A stretch of DNA of 50,411 nucleotides from CAZSLC01 sp964607675 (lineage in GTDB: Bacteria; Bacteroidota; Bacteroidia; Bacteroidales; UBA932), in the NCBI GenBank assembly GCA_964607675.1, contig CAZSLC010000013.1:1-50411 (forward strand), in the 5' to 3' direction. Below the pieces are notes generated by a model. It saw nothing but the letters and a program-made list of their open reading frames with translations, searched no databases and was not told the origin of the DNA. Positions 1 to 9,273 of the stretch are shown piece by piece. Made by a program: the position numbers and the translations under genes. The first letter of the stretch is position 1; each line of letters starts with the position of its first letter.

Positions 1-867
1 GGGCGATGGCACCGCACGCGCGCGCCGGTGCCAGCCGTCGGGGCCGATGAGGTGGCAGCCCTTAAGTCTTTCGAAGAGGCTTTAACTGGCGCAAAGGCCT
101 TAGGAGAATCAGGAAATGAGTTAGCAACAAAATGCAAAGAGATTATTCCTACCCTTCACATTTCAATTGGAAAAGAACAAATTGTTGATAAGAATATAAC
201 CAGTGCATTAGCAAGTATTAACAAAGCAATGGTATTGGCTAAAGAATACAATAATCAAGAAGTTATAGCTGAAGGAAAAGAGCTTGTGGCCACCATTCAT
301 CTCCAAGAGGGCAATGACAAACTCAATGCTAAAGATTTTAAAGGTGCCATCGTGTCATACAATGATGCTATCAAAGTTGATCCTGAAAATGGGATGGCTT
401 ACCTCAGACTTGGAATGGCATCATCAAGGGTTGGTGACGAAACGGCTGCTATCAGTGCTCTTGAAAAAGCAGCTCAATTTGGAATGGCAGACGCAGCAAA
501 CAAAGAAAAAGCTATGTTATACTTAAGAAAAGCTGCATCATCAATGAAGGCTAAAAAAATGGAAGAAGCTTATGAATTTGCTCAAAAATCAATTGAAGCA
601 TTTAAAACCCCACAAGCCCTTAACATTGGGGGAAAATGTGCAATTGCCCTTAAAAAATATGATAACGCAATAGAGCACTTTGAAGATTACCTTGCATTGA
701 ATCCAAAAGCAAAAGATGCTCCATCTGTGATGTACCAATTGGCTGTAGCTTGTGAATCAACAGGCAATAAAGACAAAGCATGTGGCTACTACAAACAGAT
801 AATGAATAACCCTACATTTAAAGAATTTGCAACCCATAAAGTAAACAATGAATTGAAATGCAACTAA
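1..867 (+). CDS. TPR-repeat protein, 5' end missing
   Basis: The reading frame is open to the left window edge, so the N-terminus is absent. The first in-frame start candidate is a GTG at 28, but nothing marks it as real. The visible part is rich in helical tetratricopeptide repeats: one clear repeat has the core NDKLNAKDFKGAIVSYNDAI followed by DPENGMAYLRLG, and another near the C-terminus reads ALKKYDNAIEHFEDYLALNP. Such repeats bind other proteins; no catalytic motif is seen. In Bacteroidota similar TPR proteins are often exported, but the signal region is not available here. The stop codon overlaps the next gene by 10 bp, so the two are probably co-transcribed. The first ~57 bases are far richer in GC than the rest of the gene and may be an assembly or amplification artefact, so the first ~19 codons should not be trusted. 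The specific partner is unknown. Confidence 0.7.
   Translation, partial: GRWHRTRAPVPAVGADEVAALKSFEEALTGAKALGESGNELATKCKEIIPTLHISIGKEQIVDKNITSALASINKAMVLAKEYNNQEVIAEGKELVATIHLQEGNDKLNAKDFKGAIVSYNDAIKVDPENGMAYLRLGMASSRVGDETAAISALEKAAQFGMADAANKEKAMLYLRKAASSMKAKKMEEAYEFAQKSIEAFKTPQALNIGGKCAIALKKYDNAIEHFEDYLALNPKAKDAPSVMYQLAVACESTGNKDKACGYYKQIMNNPTFKEFATHKVNNELKCN
7..33. repeat. GC-rich inverted repeat at the window edge
   Basis: Positions 7-14 (TGGCACCG) and 26-33 (CGGTGCCA) are perfect reverse complements around an 11-nt loop of alternating C and G. The surrounding ~57 bases are almost all G and C, unlike the AT-rich DNA that follows at about position 58. It is probably foreign or chimeric sequence joined at a contig end rather than a functional site. 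Confidence 0.4.
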
Positions 868-2636
868 AGCTTGAGCTTTTAGCTCCGGCAAAAAATAAAG
901 ACATCGGCATTGCAGCAGTTAACTGTGGTGCCGATGCTCTCTATATAGCCGGTCCCTCTTTTGGAGCCCGCGAGTCAGCTGGCAATCCCCTTTCAGAAAT
1001 TGAGGAACTGATTAGTTATGCCCATCGATTTGGGGTAAAGGTATATGTTGTAGTAAATACGATATTGTACGATTCAGAATTAGAAGAGGCAAGAAAGCAA
1101 ATTATAGAGTGCTATAACATAGGATGTGACGCAATAATCGTCCAAGATCTCTCTATCTTAAGGATGGATATCCCTCCAATTCCATTGTTTGCCTCAACTC
1201 AAACAAACATTAGAACCCCTGAACAAGCAATGTTTCTCGAATCCCTTGGATTCAGACGTCTGATCCTTGCAAGAGAGCTTTCATTGGAACAAATTGGCTC
1301 CATCAGGAGAGCCACAAAGTGCGAACTTGAGTCATTTGTCCAAGGTGCCCTCTGTGTATCATATAGCGGTCAATGTTACATGAGTCAATTCATTGCAGGG
1401 AGGAGTGCTAATAGGGGATGCTGCATCCAGGCCTGCCGTTCCAACTACGACCTAATGGACGACAATGGCAATACATTGATCAAAAACAAACCCCTCTTAT
1501 CCTTGAAGGACCTCTCCCTCGGAGGGCACATCGAACAATTAGTCAATGCTGGGATCTCATCTTTCAAAATAGAAGGGAGGTTGAAAAATGCTTCCTATGT
1601 TAAGAATGTCACCAAATATTGGAGAGAAAAGATTGACAATCTCAACTACAAAAAAACATCCTTCGGAAAAATCGAAGGGGGATTTACCCCTAATATTTCT
1701 GCCACCTTCAACAGAGGCTTTACAGATTTCTTCATAGATGGGAAAAGGGGCAATTGGAATTCGAAGGAATCAACAAAAGCCTTAGGGGAATTTATTGGGA
1801 ATGTCACTCGTATCACCTCTCCCACCACTTTCGAATATAAAGGGAAGAAACTATCCAACGGAGATGGTCTTATATTTGTTCCACAAAAAGGTGAGAATAT
1901 CGGGATGAGAGCTGACATTGTCGAAGGGAAAAATGTCACAATAAAGGATACTTCTGCCATTTTTTCATCTTCTGCCATCTATCGCAATTTCAATATTGAT
2001 TTTGAGAAGGAACTTGACAACAATTTACCCCGAAGAGTGATTGAAACCTCAATAACTTTCCATTCCACCAAAGAGGCAATAACGGTTTCTGCCATTGCAG
2101 AGGGTGGAATTGAAGGGAGAATAGAAATTCTTCCACCATTCTCAGAGGCTCGCAATCAAGATGTTGCCATCTCCAATATCACTCGGCAGTTAAATAAAAG
2201 TGCAGATATTTTCAATTTCACAATAGTCAAAACGGAGTGCCCATTTGTCCCCTTCCTCCCAATTTCCACCCTCAACTCCATACGTAGGGAACTCGCAAAA
2301 CAGCTATCTGAAAAATTTCTAAATATTGGGCCAGAGAGATGTAAAAGAGGAGATAACACAATAATACCCCCCTCTCAAAAGGATTACCTCAACTGCTCAA
2401 ATCATATTTCCCAATCACTTTATCACGAGATTGGAATAACTCCTGAAGCTGCTTACGAAATAGATCCAAAAAAAAATATTGAATTAATGAGAACGAAGTA
2501 TTGTTTAAGGCACGAACTTGGCATATGTCTTAAGACCAATAAAAACTGCTACAAAGGGGGGCTATATCTTGTCAATCAGAACAATAAATTTATCCTCTCT
2601 TTTGATTGCAAAAAATGTGAAATGGTGATATATTAG
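858..2636 (+). CDS. U32 family peptidase-like protein (RlhA/TrhP type)
   Basis: A 592-residue protein of the peptidase U32 (collagenase-like) family. The family signature is present at residues ~156-176: ELESFVQGALCVSYSGQCYM, followed by a cysteine group (C166, C173, C188, C189, C193) that matches the metal/Fe-S site of this family. A second cysteine-containing motif, KYCLRHELGIC, lies near the C-terminus. Characterised E. coli members (RlhA, TrhP) hydroxylate 23S rRNA or tRNA using prephenate-dependent chemistry and are not proven proteases, so an RNA-hydroxylation role is the better guess; the older protease name rests on a Porphyromonas homologue. The ATG at 858 overlaps the end of the TPR gene by 10 bp (atgcaactaa), which supports translational coupling. 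The next gene starts 15 bp downstream. Which RNA is modified cannot be told from sequence. Confidence 0.85.
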   Translation: MQLKLELLAPAKNKDIGIAAVNCGADALYIAGPSFGARESAGNPLSEIEELISYAHRFGVKVYVVVNTILYDSELEEARKQIIECYNIGCDAIIVQDLSILRMDIPPIPLFASTQTNIRTPEQAMFLESLGFRRLILARELSLEQIGSIRRATKCELESFVQGALCVSYSGQCYMSQFIAGRSANRGCCIQACRSNYDLMDDNGNTLIKNKPLLSLKDLSLGGHIEQLVNAGISSFKIEGRLKNASYVKNVTKYWREKIDNLNYKKTSFGKIEGGFTPNISATFNRGFTDFFIDGKRGNWNSKESTKALGEFIGNVTRITSPTTFEYKGKKLSNGDGLIFVPQKGENIGMRADIVEGKNVTIKDTSAIFSSSAIYRNFNIDFEKELDNNLPRRVIETSITFHSTKEAITVSAIAEGGIEGRIEILPPFSEARNQDVAISNITRQLNKSADIFNFTIVKTECPFVPFLPISTLNSIRRELAKQLSEKFLNIGPERCKRGDNTIIPPSQKDYLNCSNHISQSLYHEIGITPEAAYEIDPKKNIELMRTKYCLRHELGICLKTNKNCYKGGLYLVNQNNKFILSFDCKKCEMVIY

Positions 2637-2651
2637 TAGTTTATTTTATTT

Positions 2652-3632
2652 ATGTTATTAAAAGAGTTAATTGGAAACAGAACACTGGCTGAAAGGATGA
2701 TATCCATTGTGGATGAGAAACGCCTTCCTCACGCAGTAATGTTTGTTGAGGAGGATGGATATGGAGCACTCCCGTTGACTCTTGGACTGATACAATATAT
2801 TTCAGGAGACAATAACAGAATACAAAAATTGATACATCCCGATCTCCACTTTGTTTTTCCTGTAAATATCAGCTCAAAAAAATCATCTGACAAAAAACCA
2901 ACAAGTGACACATTTATCACAGAGTGGCGCAATTTGGTCAGTGCTGACCCCTATTTTTCTGAAGAAAGATTAAATGAAGCACTCGGTATTGAAGACAAAA
3001 TCGGCGCAATAAATGTAACTGAAGCAAAAAACATCCTTTCTATAGTCAACATGAGGGCATACGAGGGGGGTAATAAGTATATTGTGGTATGGCTCCCTGA
3101 AAAGATGACAAACGAAGCAGCCAACAAACTTTTAAAAGCAGTTGAAGAGCCATACGAAGGGACCTATTTCTTCTTTATAACCCACTCCTTTGAAAAAGTA
3201 ATAAAGACGATAAGTTCGAGGTGCTCCACTTTTTACCTTCAGCCTATATTGGATAGTAGATCTGTCCAATCCCCTTTCTTCCCAATTGTATCATCTATAA
3301 TAGAATATTCTCTCTCCAAAAATCTCACTGAAGCTATGGATCAATATGAAAAAATTGCATTGATGGGGAGGGAGAAGCAACGAGATTTTTGCATGTATTT
3401 CGAAACTTTTATCAGAGAGCTATATTTACAAAAATTAGGATTGTGTAAAATGTCCTCTACTAAAAATAAGGAAGAGGAGGAGAAGATTAGCAGAATAATT
3501 CCACATCTAAAAGATACTTTTTACGAAAAATCTTTCTTATTTTGCGATAATGCTAAAAAGGCTATTGAAGGAAATACCAATTCAAAAATGGTGTTTTTGA
3601 ATTTATGTAATCAAATTTTTTTAACTGTATAA
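2652..3632 (+). CDS. holB: DNA polymerase III subunit delta'
   Basis: This 326-residue protein is the delta' subunit of the clamp loader, which opens the sliding clamp on primed DNA. It has the AAA+ layout with no working P-loop: the Walker A position reads EEDGYGALPLTL instead of GxxGxGKT, as is normal for delta'. Later motifs are typical: HPDLHFVFPV, NEAANKLLKAVEEP and the SRC motif (SSRCSTFYL). The zinc module with four cysteines that usually sits between the Walker A region and HPDLHF is missing: only ~15 residues without cysteine are there (roughly 50-65). At 326 residues it is shorter than the ~370 I expect in Bacteroidales. It follows the U32 gene by 15 bp and precedes an efflux operon by 3 bp. 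Confidence 0.85.
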   Translation: MLLKELIGNRTLAERMISIVDEKRLPHAVMFVEEDGYGALPLTLGLIQYISGDNNRIQKLIHPDLHFVFPVNISSKKSSDKKPTSDTFITEWRNLVSADPYFSEERLNEALGIEDKIGAINVTEAKNILSIVNMRAYEGGNKYIVVWLPEKMTNEAANKLLKAVEEPYEGTYFFFITHSFEKVIKTISSRCSTFYLQPILDSRSVQSPFFPIVSSIIEYSLSKNLTEAMDQYEKIALMGREKQRDFCMYFETFIRELYLQKLGLCKMSSTKNKEEEEKISRIIPHLKDTFYEKSFLFCDNAKKAIEGNTNSKMVFLNLCNQIFLTV

Positions 3633-3635
3633 TAT

Positions 3636-4709
3636 ATGAAATCAGTAATTTTTAGTATCATTTGTGTTTTATTGATAACACTTTTTTCTTCGTGTAAAAA
3701 TAACACGGCTAAAGTGGATCATATTCCATCCGTGAAAACAGATACTGTAATTGTATATGGAGAAGAAGATTTTGCATTATTCCCAGGAAAAGTAAAATCC
3801 GCCTCTGAAGTAAACTTATCTTTTAAGGTGAGCGGGACAATTGAAAGCATCCCCAATACGGAGGGAAAATATGTTCCTAAAGGTGGAACACTTGCAACCA
3901 TGGACTCTCGAGATTATACAATCCAGTTCCAGGCTACTGAAGCAGAGTATAAACAAATAAAGAATCAAGCTGAAAGGGTCTTTCAACTTTATGAAAAAAA
4001 TAGTGTCACCCTCGAAGATTATGAAAAAGCGAAATATGGCTTGCAACAAATATCTGCCAAATATTCTGCACATAGAAACTCCCTCAACGACACTCGCTTA
4101 ACAGCACCTTTTGACTGTTATGTAAAAAAAATATATTACTCCCCTAAAGAGACAGTTGGAGCAGGTATGCCAGTAATTCAAGTAATTAATAAAGGTAATT
4201 ATGAAATAGAGATTAACATCCCTGCTTCTGTGTATGAAAAGCGTAATTTGTTCAAAAGTTTTGAGTGCTCATTTGATGGAAAAGACAGTGAACGATATCC
4301 TTTAAGACTCATAAGTATTTCACCATCTGCTAATCTTAACCAACTTTATACGGTAAGACTTGGCATTGAAAAACAAAACAATAACTTCAGTGCCACAGCT
4401 GGAATATCTACAAGCGTTTATATTAAGTACATATCAACCAAATCTACCCTAACAGAGGTTGCACTTTCAGCAATTTTTGAGGATAAGGATAGGAAAAGCT
4501 GTGTTTGGGTTTATAATGTCGAAAATAAAATAGTCCTTAAAAGAGAGGTCAAAGTGGAAAGTATCCTTTCTAATGGCAACGCAGTTATCTCATCTGGCCT
4601 TAGCGAAGGTGAAATAGTCGTTGCTGGAGGCACTTCAAAAATAAGAGAAGGGATGGATGTTGTCCCATTGAAACCAATATCTAAAACAAATGTTGGAGGT
4701 TTGTTATGA
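3636..4709 (+). CDS. RND efflux periplasmic adaptor (membrane fusion lipoprotein)
   Basis: A 357-residue adaptor that would link an inner-membrane RND pump to a TolC-type outer-membrane channel. The N-terminus is a lipoprotein signal ending in LFSSC with C20 as the lipidated residue. The core shows the barrel-sandwich (lipoyl-like) hybrid split by a helical hairpin: the first half contains KVSGTIESIPNTEGKYVPKG and TMDSRDYTIQF, the hairpin runs over ~residues 95-145, and the second half begins at LTAPFDCYVKKIYY. Beta-barrel and membrane-proximal domains follow. Its stop overlaps the start of the pump gene in the sequence ATGA (4706-4709), and the TolC-like gene comes next, so all three parts of one pump are encoded together. 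The exported substrate is unknown. Confidence 0.9.
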   Translation: MKSVIFSIICVLLITLFSSCKNNTAKVDHIPSVKTDTVIVYGEEDFALFPGKVKSASEVNLSFKVSGTIESIPNTEGKYVPKGGTLATMDSRDYTIQFQATEAEYKQIKNQAERVFQLYEKNSVTLEDYEKAKYGLQQISAKYSAHRNSLNDTRLTAPFDCYVKKIYYSPKETVGAGMPVIQVINKGNYEIEINIPASVYEKRNLFKSFECSFDGKDSERYPLRLISISPSANLNQLYTVRLGIEKQNNNFSATAGISTSVYIKYISTKSTLTEVALSAIFEDKDRKSCVWVYNVENKIVLKREVKVESILSNGNAVISSGLSEGEIVVAGGTSKIREGMDVVPLKPISKTNVGGLL

Positions 4710-7700
4710 TTGATATTTCTAAATGGGCTTTAAATAATAAGAAACTAATCTACTTCATTGTAGTTGTTTTGATTATTGGGGGCGGCATCTCATATTACAA
4801 TATGAGTAAATACGAAGACCCTGTTATCAAGGTGCCGAAAGCATTGGTTGTTGCATTGTATCCAGGTGCATCCCCTTCTCAGGTTGAATTAGAAGTTACA
4901 GATCCATTAGAGAAGAGTATCCGTTCGATGAAAGATGTTCATGATATACAAAGTAAATCATTCAACGATGTAGCTTTTATTGAAGTTGGGATAGCTACCA
5001 CTGTCCCAGAAAACGAAATTGAGCAACATTGGGATATCCTTAGAAGGAAAGTGGCCAATATTGTTCCATCTCTCCCTTCTGGAGTTAGCACAATGGTTAA
5101 AGATGATTTTGGCGATGTGTATGGGATGTTCTATGCCATTAGTGGAGAAGGATTTACAGATAAAGAATTGGCTGAATATGCAGAATTTGCCAAAAGTGAG
5201 ATTCAAGATATCAATGGCATATCTGATATTATAATTTACGGAAAACATCCTGAAGGGATTATGGTTGAAATTCACCAAGACAAAATGGCCAATCTTGGCG
5301 TTCATCCCCTTGAAATATTTTCTACCATCAACGAACAGAATCAAACAATATATGCTGGTTACTTTGAAAGTGGTGACAACAGAATAAAAATTGAAATAAA
5401 CGACAGATACAAATCGTTAGAAGACATTGGAAATATTATTATCCAAGGTCACGAATCTGATCAATTACGCTTAAAGGACATAGCAACCATCACAAAAGAA
5501 TATGTAGAACCTACAAGGAATGAAATGCTGTATGATGGAGAAAGGGCCATAGGAATTTGCATTTCAAACACGGAAGGGACAGATGTAACCAAACTCGGTA
5601 AGTTAGTTGATAACAAAATTGCCGAATTACAAGAGGAAATAATACCATTAGGTATAGAATTCAACAAAGTTTTTTTTCAGCCTGAAAGGGTAAATGAATC
5701 CATTAACACATTCTTTATTAATCTTATAGAATCTGTTCTAATTGTCATTGCTACCCTTATCTTAACAATGGGTCTTAAGGGTGGAATTATTATGGGAGTC
5801 AATCTTATAGTGATCATTTTGGGTTCTATTTTCGTTTTATCACTTTGCGACGGCTCGCTGCAAAGGGTATCTCTCGGCTCTTTCATTCTTGCGATGGGGA
5901 TGCTTGTTGATAATGGGATTGTTATCCTTGATGGTATATTGGTTGATTTGAAGAGGGGGAAATCGAGAAAGGAAGCACTCACCTCAATTGGTAAAAAGAC
6001 TGCAATGCCACTCCTCGGAGCCACTTTGATTGCTATTTTAGCATTCTATCCTATCTATCTATCACCAGACATGGCTGGGGTCTATGTCAGAGATTTATTT
6101 ATTGTCCTTGCAATATCTCTTCTTTTGAGTTGGGTATTAGCACTTATTCTCGTACCTATTCAGGCTGACAGGATGTTAAAGGCGAAGAGTTCAGAAACAA
6201 ATAAAGACCCATATGATTCAAAAGCTTACAAAACACTTCGAAATGTGCTCACATGGGTATTACACCACAAAAGTTTTACAATAGGAGCTGCCGTACTTCT
6301 GATCTTAATTAGTTTAGTATGCTACAAATTACTACCCCAAGAATTTTTCCCAGATATGTCTTATAACCAACTATTTATTGAATACAAACTCCCTGAAAAC
6401 ACTAATTCAACAAGGGTTAAAAAAGATTTGGAGAGCATAGAAAAATATCTATTCTCAAGGGGGGATGTAAAACACGTCACAACATCAATAGGTGGTACCC
6501 CAAGCAGATATAATTTGGTTCGAAGTATTGCAAATCCATCTCTCTCTTACGGAGAATTAATTGTAGATATGGAATCTCCCAAAATGGTAGAGAAAAAGAT
6601 TAATGAAATACAAGAATACCTAATTGATGCATATCCTGATGCATATGTAAGGACCAAACGTTATAATCTGATGTATAAGAAGTATCCTATTGAGGCACGT
6701 TTCTCTGGACCTGATCCTGCCGTTCTTAAACAACTTACTGATCAAGCGATGAGCATTATGGAAAATAATCCAAAAACAAGGCTTGTTACTTGTGATTGGA
6801 GCCAAGCTGCCCCTACAATGGTTGTAGATTATAACCAACCACTCGCAAGAAATACTGGCATCACAAGAACAGATATGGGACTATCTCTTCTATTTGCAAC
6901 AGAAGGGCTACCATTAAGTAGTTTCTATAACGGCTCTACAAAAGAGAGTATATACTTAAAAGGTGTCAATCCAGATGGGAATGCAATCACTCCCCTTGAA
7001 ACTGCATCTATTTTTAGCGTAACCCCCAATATACAAGGGATACTCAACAAAGAGACAGTAATGGGGTTGATGTACAATACAATATCAACAGAAGAGGTCA
7101 TTGCCGAAATGCTACGAACAGTTCCCCTAAGTCAGAGTGCAAGTGACATCCGAATTGAATGGAGGGATCCTCAAATTATCCGCAATAACGGTGAACGCTC
7201 AATGAGTGCTTTATGCGATCCTGAGTACAAAATAGGGGCTGAAGAGGCACGTCAGAGCATATTAAAGGAGATTGAAGATATTCCTCTTCCTGCAGGTTAC
7301 AAACTTGAATGGGATGGGGAGTATAAGGCTAATGCCGAATCGACACAATATCTATTTAAATATTTCCCTCTGTCAATAGTGCTGATGATCGGTATTTTAC
7401 TACTACTATTCAAAGACTATAAGAAACCTATAATAATATTGTGTTGCATCCCTTTGATCTTGATTGGAGTAGTATTTGGTATTATGATTTCTGGAAAATC
7501 TTTTGGATTTGTAGCAATAGTAGGAACACTTGGATTAATTGGGATGTTAATCAAAAATGGTGTAGTATTGATGGATGAAATTCAATATCAACTTCAATCA
7601 GGGATTGAACCAATGAAGGCACTATTAGATAGTTCTGCAAGTAGGTTCAGACCAGTAATGATGGCATCCATGACAACCATCCTCGGCGTTGTTCCTCTCC

Positions 7701-7849
7701 TTTCAGATGCATTATTTGGATCACTCGCCGTTACTATTATTGGAGGATTATTTGTAGGTACATTGATTACACTCCTATTCGTCCCCGTTTTATATGCAGT
7801 ATTTTTTGGAATTAAAACCCCTAAGGAGATTACAAATGAAAACAATTAA
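4706..7849 (+). CDS. RND efflux pump, inner-membrane permease (AcrB/HAE family)
   Basis: A 1047-residue proton-driven RND pump with the two-fold repeat of the family: one N-terminal membrane helix (~residues 13-30), a large periplasmic loop, a cluster of membrane helices (~335-490), a second helix and loop (~525-865) and a final helix cluster. The YEDPVIKVP and ALYPGASPSQVE motifs near the N-terminus are typical. In the fourth membrane segment the proton-relay motif reads GMLVDNGIVILDGI: only D402 is acidic and the neighbour is N403, while AcrB-type pumps usually have two adjacent aspartates. Its start overlaps the adaptor stop by 4 bp and its end overlaps the TolC-like gene by 14 bp. Substrates could be drugs, bile salts, lipids or metals; the sequence does not decide. 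Confidence 0.92.
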   Translation: MIDISKWALNNKKLIYFIVVVLIIGGGISYYNMSKYEDPVIKVPKALVVALYPGASPSQVELEVTDPLEKSIRSMKDVHDIQSKSFNDVAFIEVGIATTVPENEIEQHWDILRRKVANIVPSLPSGVSTMVKDDFGDVYGMFYAISGEGFTDKELAEYAEFAKSEIQDINGISDIIIYGKHPEGIMVEIHQDKMANLGVHPLEIFSTINEQNQTIYAGYFESGDNRIKIEINDRYKSLEDIGNIIIQGHESDQLRLKDIATITKEYVEPTRNEMLYDGERAIGICISNTEGTDVTKLGKLVDNKIAELQEEIIPLGIEFNKVFFQPERVNESINTFFINLIESVLIVIATLILTMGLKGGIIMGVNLIVIILGSIFVLSLCDGSLQRVSLGSFILAMGMLVDNGIVILDGILVDLKRGKSRKEALTSIGKKTAMPLLGATLIAILAFYPIYLSPDMAGVYVRDLFIVLAISLLLSWVLALILVPIQADRMLKAKSSETNKDPYDSKAYKTLRNVLTWVLHHKSFTIGAAVLLILISLVCYKLLPQEFFPDMSYNQLFIEYKLPENTNSTRVKKDLESIEKYLFSRGDVKHVTTSIGGTPSRYNLVRSIANPSLSYGELIVDMESPKMVEKKINEIQEYLIDAYPDAYVRTKRYNLMYKKYPIEARFSGPDPAVLKQLTDQAMSIMENNPKTRLVTCDWSQAAPTMVVDYNQPLARNTGITRTDMGLSLLFATEGLPLSSFYNGSTKESIYLKGVNPDGNAITPLETASIFSVTPNIQGILNKETVMGLMYNTISTEEVIAEMLRTVPLSQSASDIRIEWRDPQIIRNNGERSMSALCDPEYKIGAEEARQSILKEIEDIPLPAGYKLEWDGEYKANAESTQYLFKYFPLSIVLMIGILLLLFKDYKKPIIILCCIPLILIGVVFGIMISGKSFGFVAIVGTLGLIGMLIKNGVVLMDEIQYQLQSGIEPMKALLDSSASRFRPVMMASMTTILGVVPLLSDALFGSLAVTIIGGLFVGTLITLLFVPVLYAVFFGIKTPKEITNENN
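7823..7828 (+). promoter_or_regulatory. Ribosome binding site of the TolC-like gene
   Basis: AAGGAG lies 7 nt before the ATG at 7836. It decides between two in-frame starts: the upstream ATG at 7794 lies inside the pump gene and would spoil the signal peptide, whereas 7836 begins a clean signal sequence. Confidence 0.65.
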
Positions 7850-9272
7850 TTTAAGTAAGATTTTTATCTCCATATATGTTGTCATTACAATAATAAGTGG
7901 CAATTATATTTACGGACAAGATACTTTGACATTAGAAAGATGTAAAAAACTATCGTTAGAGAACAATAAAGAGTTGATGATAGCTCATAAAACGGCTACT
8001 AAAACAAAATACGATAAGGATGCCATGATCACCAATTTCTTTCCAAAAGTATCTGCTGGTGCCTTCTACGCACTTACCAATCTTCCACTGAACTACGCAA
8101 TTTCAGGCGGTTTTCTTCCAACATACAAGCCCAATGTTATCACCAATGAATTGACCCCTAATATAATGACAGACGCAAATGGGAATCCGATTGTTGGTCC
8201 TGATGGTATACCTGTCTTTAAAGAATACGCTTATTTTCCAGGTTTAAAGTTTGAGATTGATGCAAGCAACACTGTTGGAGCAAGTTTATTGGTGCAACAA
8301 CCTATTTTCATGGGTGGTAAGATTATTGCTGGTTACAAAATGACGAAAATAGGGACAGAAATGGCTGCACTAAATATTAAACTTACTGAAAGGGACATTT
8401 TAATTAAAACAGAAGAGGCCTTTTGGAATTGTGTAAAGGTAAGAGAACTCGGATTGGCTGCCCAAGAGTATAGAAATGCCGTTGCAGAAGTTTATCGAAT
8501 TGTAGAAAATGCACACAATGTAGGAATGGCTCTCGGAAACGATTTAATGACTGTCCAATTAAAACTCAACGAGGCTGATTTACAACTATTTAAAGTAAAG
8601 AACAAAACTGCAGTAGCAAGTATGGCTCTATGCAATATCATAGGCATTCCACTGAATACAGACATTATAATTGATGATAATTCATCCTCCTACAATATTG
8701 ATCTAAAAGAAAATGATTACATTGGCTCATCAGGACGAATTGAATATCAGTTGCTCACAAAGGTAATGGAACTTAAAAAAGAAGAGAAGAATTTAGTCAG
8801 AAGTGATTTTCTACCAAATTTAGGGATAATAGGTGCGTACAGCTACCTAAATGGAGTGAAGATTAATGGAACAAAATTATTTGATAATAGTTTCTCATTT
8901 TCAGCCATGGTCTCTCTGAACATCCCTATTCTCCACTGGGGAGAGGGAATAAACAAACTACGCTCTTCAAAAATTGAAGAAGAAATCGCTTCAATTAAAA
9001 GGGAAGATGCCATGGATAAAATGGATATGGAACAGAATTTAGACATGAGTGATTACTACGAAGCAATTCAAACTGTAAAAATGATGGAAAAATCCATGTC
9101 ACAAAGTAAGGAAAATATGAGAGTCTCTCAAGATAGATATAAAGTTGGAACTGCAACTCTTGCTTCACTTCTTGAGGCTCAGGCAATCTGGCAAAAGGCT
9201 AATGCAGATTACATTAATGCAAAATCACAAGCTCACATAGCCAAGAGTAAAATAGAAGGAAAATACCTATAA
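7836..9272 (+). CDS. TolC-family outer-membrane efflux channel
   Basis: The outer-membrane channel of the first RND system, 478 residues from the preferred start. The chosen ATG has a good Shine-Dalgarno site and starts MKTINLSKIFISIYVVITII, a signal peptide apparently cleaved after a residue such as IYGQ. The mature part has the two long-helix repeats of the family, with TLERCKKLSLENNKELMIAH near the N-terminus and QDRYKVGTATLASLLEAQAI near the C-terminus, the usual TolC sequence pattern. The barrel segment carries an insertion around residues 75-115 with GGFLPTYKPNV. An alternative ATG at 7794 would add 14 residues without signal character. The gene overlaps the pump by 14 bp and ends 1 bp before ricT. 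Confidence 0.9.
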   Translation: MKTINLSKIFISIYVVITIISGNYIYGQDTLTLERCKKLSLENNKELMIAHKTATKTKYDKDAMITNFFPKVSAGAFYALTNLPLNYAISGGFLPTYKPNVITNELTPNIMTDANGNPIVGPDGIPVFKEYAYFPGLKFEIDASNTVGASLLVQQPIFMGGKIIAGYKMTKIGTEMAALNIKLTERDILIKTEEAFWNCVKVRELGLAAQEYRNAVAEVYRIVENAHNVGMALGNDLMTVQLKLNEADLQLFKVKNKTAVASMALCNIIGIPLNTDIIIDDNSSSYNIDLKENDYIGSSGRIEYQLLTKVMELKKEEKNLVRSDFLPNLGIIGAYSYLNGVKINGTKLFDNSFSFSAMVSLNIPILHWGEGINKLRSSKIEEEIASIKREDAMDKMDMEQNLDMSDYYEAIQTVKMMEKSMSQSKENMRVSQDRYKVGTATLASLLEAQAIWQKANADYINAKSQAHIAKSKIEGKYL

Positions 9273-9273
9273 T

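Noticed and set aside
7794..7838. Upstream start of the TolC-like gene at 7794
   Set aside because: The start at 7836 has an AAGGAG site at 7 nt and a clean signal peptide; the earlier one adds residues that block it.
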